This document shows positions 61,368 through 64,000 of a stretch of DNA of 64,000 bases, in pieces (position 1 is the stretch's first letter; each line of letters opens with the position of its first letter). The DNA is from Beduini massiliensis (GTDB lineage Bacteria > Bacillota_I > Bacilli_A > Erysipelotrichales > Coprobacillaceae). Under the pieces are notes generated by a model. That model ran no database searches. It worked only from the letters and a program-made list of their open reading frames with translations, and had not been told where the DNA came from. The stretch lies in the NCBI RefSeq assembly GCF_000829905.1, contig NZ_CDPP01000003.1, positions 356,400-420,399 of the forward strand, written 5' to 3'. The position numbers were made by a program, and so were the translations under genes.

Positions 61368-61394
61368 ATCAATGTTGACTTTAAACGTATTATT
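61368..61394 (-). promoter_or_regulatory. Conserved 27-bp element upstream of HTH copy B
   Basis: Partner of the element at 60914-60940; three mismatches in 27, and identical distance (65 bases) to the start codon. It also lies 64 bases before pcrA on the other strand. Confidence 0.6.
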
Positions 61395-61457
61395 ATTTTT
61401 GGTATCTATTGGTATCTTTATACATGAATTTCTTGTATAATAAAGGCGGTGATAAAA

Positions 61458-63623
61458 ATGGACTTATTAAAAGAATTAAATCCACAACAATATTTAGCGG
61501 CAACGAAGGTAGATGCCAATGTCAGGATCATTGCGGGAGCAGGATCTGGAAAAACACGTGTTTTAACTTATCGTATTGCTTATCTAATCAATGAAATAGG
61601 GGTAGATCCTCGAAAAATTCTAGCGATTACCTTTACAAATAAAGCGGCTAATGAAATGAAGAGTCGTGTTGAGCGAATGCTGGATGGCTCAACTTTAGGG
61701 TCTACGATTTGTACGATCCATTCATTATGTGTGCGTATTTTAAGAGAACATATTCATTTATTAGGATACCCGCGTTATTTTGTGATCATTGATACAGAAG
61801 ATCAAAAAAGTATTTTAAAGGATATATACAGTCAGTTAGAAATAGATGTGAAAACATTTAGCTATTCAAGTATGCTTTCATTAATCAGTCGTTACAAGCG
61901 TGGAGGAGTTGAACCTGAAAAAGCAATGAAGCTTGCCGGGGATTTTCGTGGAGAAAAACTAAAAGCGAAAGTATATGAGTTATATCTGGCTTATCAACAG
62001 AAAGAACTATGTTTGGACTTTGATGACTTATTGCTAAAAACATTGGAAATTTTCAAACAATTCCCTTTGGCACTGGAAACGTGGCAGCACCGTTTTCAGT
62101 ATATTCATGTCGATGAGTTTCAAGATGTCAGTGAAGTAGAGTATGCTATTGTGAAATATTTAGGAGGCAATCATAACTTTGTGTGTGTAGTAGGGGACCC
62201 GGATCAAACGATTTATTCATTTAGGGGTGCAAATGTTAACTATATTATTGATTTTGATAAAGATTATGAAAATGTAGTAACAGTGTATTTGAATCAGAAT
62301 TATCGCTCTACTCAAAATATATTAAATGGTGCCAACACGTTAATTCGTCATAACCGCAACCGATTAGAAAAAGATTTGTTTACTAAATTAGATGCAGGGG
62401 ATCATATCGTGCATTATAGTGGCGGCAGTCAGGAGGAGGAAGCTCAGTTTGTCGTGGATGAGATTAATCGGATCATTGATTCCGTAGAAGGGGTTAACTA
62501 TCATGATTTTTTAATTCTTTATCGAGCTAACTATTTGTCACGTCCAATTGAACAGGCTTTATTAAGAAATAAAATGGATTATCGTATCTTTGGCGGACTG
62601 CGATTCACAGATCGTAAAGAAGTCAAAGATGTCTTATCGTATATGCGCCTTGTTGCATTTCATGACGATTTGGCAATGAATCGTATTATCAATGTACCGG
62701 GACGTGGAATCGGAAAAAAGACAATGGAGAAAATAACGTCGTTTGCTTTAGCGAATGAGATGAGTATTTATGATAGCTTAAAAGATCATATGGGAGAAAT
62801 GGGTCTATCAGCAAAAGTGAAAAAGAATTTGACTTCTTTACTTACATTATTGGAGAAAGTTAAAGAAGGCATTGATTATGGTCAGATTGATTTAGTCGAA
62901 GCATATGATCTTATCCTTCATGATTCGGGTTATATGGATATGTTGAAACTGGAAAATGAAGATGCTCGTATTGAAAACGTATTGGAAGTTAAAAATATGG
63001 CGGCAGATTTCATGCGTCGTTATGACGGTGAAAATGTATTGGAAGAATTCCTGCAAGAAATTCCTTTGTCTAATCTTCAGGACAATGACACAGACGAGAG
63101 TGAATACATCTCACTGATGACTATTCATATGTCTAAAGGTTTGGAATTCAACTACGTATTTGTTGTGGGACTTTCGGATGATGTGTTTCCAAGTTTCAGA
63201 AGCGTTGCCGAAAGTGGAGATGATGGTTTAGAGGAAGAACGTCGTTTAGCCTATGTTGCTTTTACACGCGCGAAAAAGAAATTGTATCTTTGTGACAGTC
63301 AGGGCTTTAGCTTTGTAACGAACAGTCCTAAGCTGACATCACGTTTTATTGATGAAATAGGAATGGATGGGGTCGACCATCATGGGAAACGACAGCAATA
63401 TAAAACAAGTGACTATATTAATGTTAAAGAAACGATGAGTGAAAGAATCGGGGATAACGGGATTACGGATATGCAAGTCGGAGATCTTTTAGAACACCAG
63501 ATGTTTGGTAAGGGAGTGGTGGTAAAGATTGATGGCAATATGATTGATGTTGCTTTTGCAGTTCCCTTTGGGATAAAGACATTGATTAAAAATCATAAAG
63601 CAATAAAGAAACTTGATTCATAA
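61458..63623 (+). CDS. pcrA: ATP-dependent DNA helicase PcrA/UvrD
   Basis: This SF1A 3'-5' helicase acts in repair and removal of RecA filaments and in rolling-circle replication. Motifs: Q region LNPQQ, motif I AGAGSGKTRVLTYR, Ia AITFTNKAANEMKSRV, II VDEFQDVS, III VVGDPDQTIYSFRGA, V TIHMSKGLEFNYVFVVG and VI EERRLAYVAFTRAKK. The C-terminal tail (about 655-720) is Tudor-like (GDLLEHQMFGKGVVVKIDG). The 721 residues are typical. GGCGGTG lies before the ATG at 61458; the in-frame GTG at 61449 is part of that site. No ligA follows; an rRNA operon does. Confidence 0.95.
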   Translation: MDLLKELNPQQYLAATKVDANVRIIAGAGSGKTRVLTYRIAYLINEIGVDPRKILAITFTNKAANEMKSRVERMLDGSTLGSTICTIHSLCVRILREHIHLLGYPRYFVIIDTEDQKSILKDIYSQLEIDVKTFSYSSMLSLISRYKRGGVEPEKAMKLAGDFRGEKLKAKVYELYLAYQQKELCLDFDDLLLKTLEIFKQFPLALETWQHRFQYIHVDEFQDVSEVEYAIVKYLGGNHNFVCVVGDPDQTIYSFRGANVNYIIDFDKDYENVVTVYLNQNYRSTQNILNGANTLIRHNRNRLEKDLFTKLDAGDHIVHYSGGSQEEEAQFVVDEINRIIDSVEGVNYHDFLILYRANYLSRPIEQALLRNKMDYRIFGGLRFTDRKEVKDVLSYMRLVAFHDDLAMNRIINVPGRGIGKKTMEKITSFALANEMSIYDSLKDHMGEMGLSAKVKKNLTSLLTLLEKVKEGIDYGQIDLVEAYDLILHDSGYMDMLKLENEDARIENVLEVKNMAADFMRRYDGENVLEEFLQEIPLSNLQDNDTDESEYISLMTIHMSKGLEFNYVFVVGLSDDVFPSFRSVAESGDDGLEEERRLAYVAFTRAKKKLYLCDSQGFSFVTNSPKLTSRFIDEIGMDGVDHHGKRQQYKTSDYINVKETMSERIGDNGITDMQVGDLLEHQMFGKGVVVKIDGNMIDVAFAVPFGIKTLIKNHKAIKKLDS

Positions 63624-63632
63624 GTTTCTTTT
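63605..63632 (+). terminator. Terminator overlapping the pcrA end
   Basis: AAAGAAACTT, loop GATTCAT and AAGTTTCTTT, then T's. The stop codon lies at the loop/right-arm junction. Confidence 0.85.
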
Positions 63633-63657
63633 TGTTTATAGAGAAGAAATACATATT

Positions 63658-63719
63658 TTGACAAAAAAATTAAAAAATAATAAAAAAGACTTGTCAAGAG
63701 AGGAAGGACGTGGTAATAT
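63658..63719 (+). promoter_or_regulatory. rRNA operon promoters
   Basis: The main promoter is TTGTCA (63691-63696), 17 bases and TAATAT (63714-63719). Upstream, a perfect TTGACA at 63658-63663 is followed by A-rich DNA; a -10 at the right distance (TAAAAA) is poor, so it may be a weak second promoter or an UP-like region. Confidence 0.75.
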
Positions 63720-63752
63720 AAACAGGCAGTCCGATCAAGGGCCGCGGAGACC

Positions 63753-63766
63753 ATTGAAAACTGAAC
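63753..63766 (+). promoter_or_regulatory. Probable boxA-like antitermination element of the rRNA leader
   Basis: ATTGAAAACTGAAC resembles the TTTGAAAACTGAA block common in Bacillota rRNA leaders. A 12-bp palindrome TTTCGATCGAAA follows at 63783-63794. Confidence 0.45.
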
Positions 63767-63874
63767 AGAACACGTCAAACAATTTCGATCGAAAGAAAGA
63801 AAATTGAGAAGAAAAAAAGAAACAAAAGTCAGAAGACAAAAGAGTCAAAGAAAAACAGATTGATGATATAAAGT

Positions 63875-64000
<126 letters not shown>

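Noticed and set aside
63720..63874. tRNA gene in the rRNA leader.
   Set aside because: No cloverleaf, T-loop GGTTC or CCA pattern could be found; the stretch is a purine-rich leader.

Overview
The window comes from a low-GC Gram-positive (Bacillota) chromosome, most likely a spore-former of the Erysipelotrichales. I infer this from four things: AT-rich DNA with AGGAGG-type ribosome sites; the Bacillus-like replication set polA-mutM-coaE-dnaB-dnaI; a dacF-spoIIAA-spoIIAB-sigF operon; and a 16S rRNA 5' end with a very short V1 loop. The genus cannot be fixed by eye.

Layout. 1-3.6 kb: the end of a GH31 alpha-xylosidase gene, an ApbE flavin-transferase lipoprotein and a TSCPD protein. 3.6-15.6 kb: DNA replication and repair (dnaE, polA, mutM, coaE, dnaB, dnaI), split by an opposite-strand GGDEF/EAL gene. 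15.6-18.1 kb: pfkA-pyk. 18.1-19.9 kb: a DnaQ/BRCT exonuclease, an FMN-binding lipoprotein and a Gx-type membrane protein. 20-23.2 kb: a beta-glucoside/amino-sugar island (PTS EIIB, GH1 phospho-glucosidase, MupG-like hydrolase) behind a cre-like site. 24-27.2 kb: a serine recombinase, a 112-bp segment bounded by perfect 17-bp inverted repeats, and a sortase-anchored surface protein. This is a probable phase-variation switch and the most interesting feature here. 27.3-32 kb: a YhgE/Pip membrane protein with a divergent Rrf2 regulator, and acetyltransferases, one of which fuses two acetyltransferase folds. 32-34.9 kb: the spoIIA operon.

35-39.6 kb: an EEP-family hydrolase, signal peptidase I, a membrane-anchored protein and a 587-residue protein with an HPr-kinase/PEPCK-like P-loop. 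39.6-42.5 kb: a metal-resistance operon, with a SmtB-type ArsR repressor under a consensus promoter and operator and a P-type ATPase with a His/Cys-rich tandem repeat. 42.6-53.7 kb: mixed genes (GNAT, ABC-F, two RpiR regulators, HD hydrolase, ECF sigma factor, DUF2461, hybrid histidine kinase, radical SAM, MnmM-like methyltransferase, HU). 53.7-56 kb: aroE and eno. 56-60.1 kb: a beta-helix lipoprotein, a small membrane protein with a degenerate signal-peptidase-like partner, esterase, MGMT and pseudouridine synthase. 60.1-61.4 kb: a tandemly duplicated HTH regulator pair. 61.4-64 kb: pcrA, then an rRNA promoter and the start of 16S rRNA.

Intrinsic terminators are easy to see, and several form hairpins that include the last codons of the gene. 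Gene starts were chosen from ribosome-site spacing where several were possible. No tRNA, CRISPR array, IS element or prophage was recognised.
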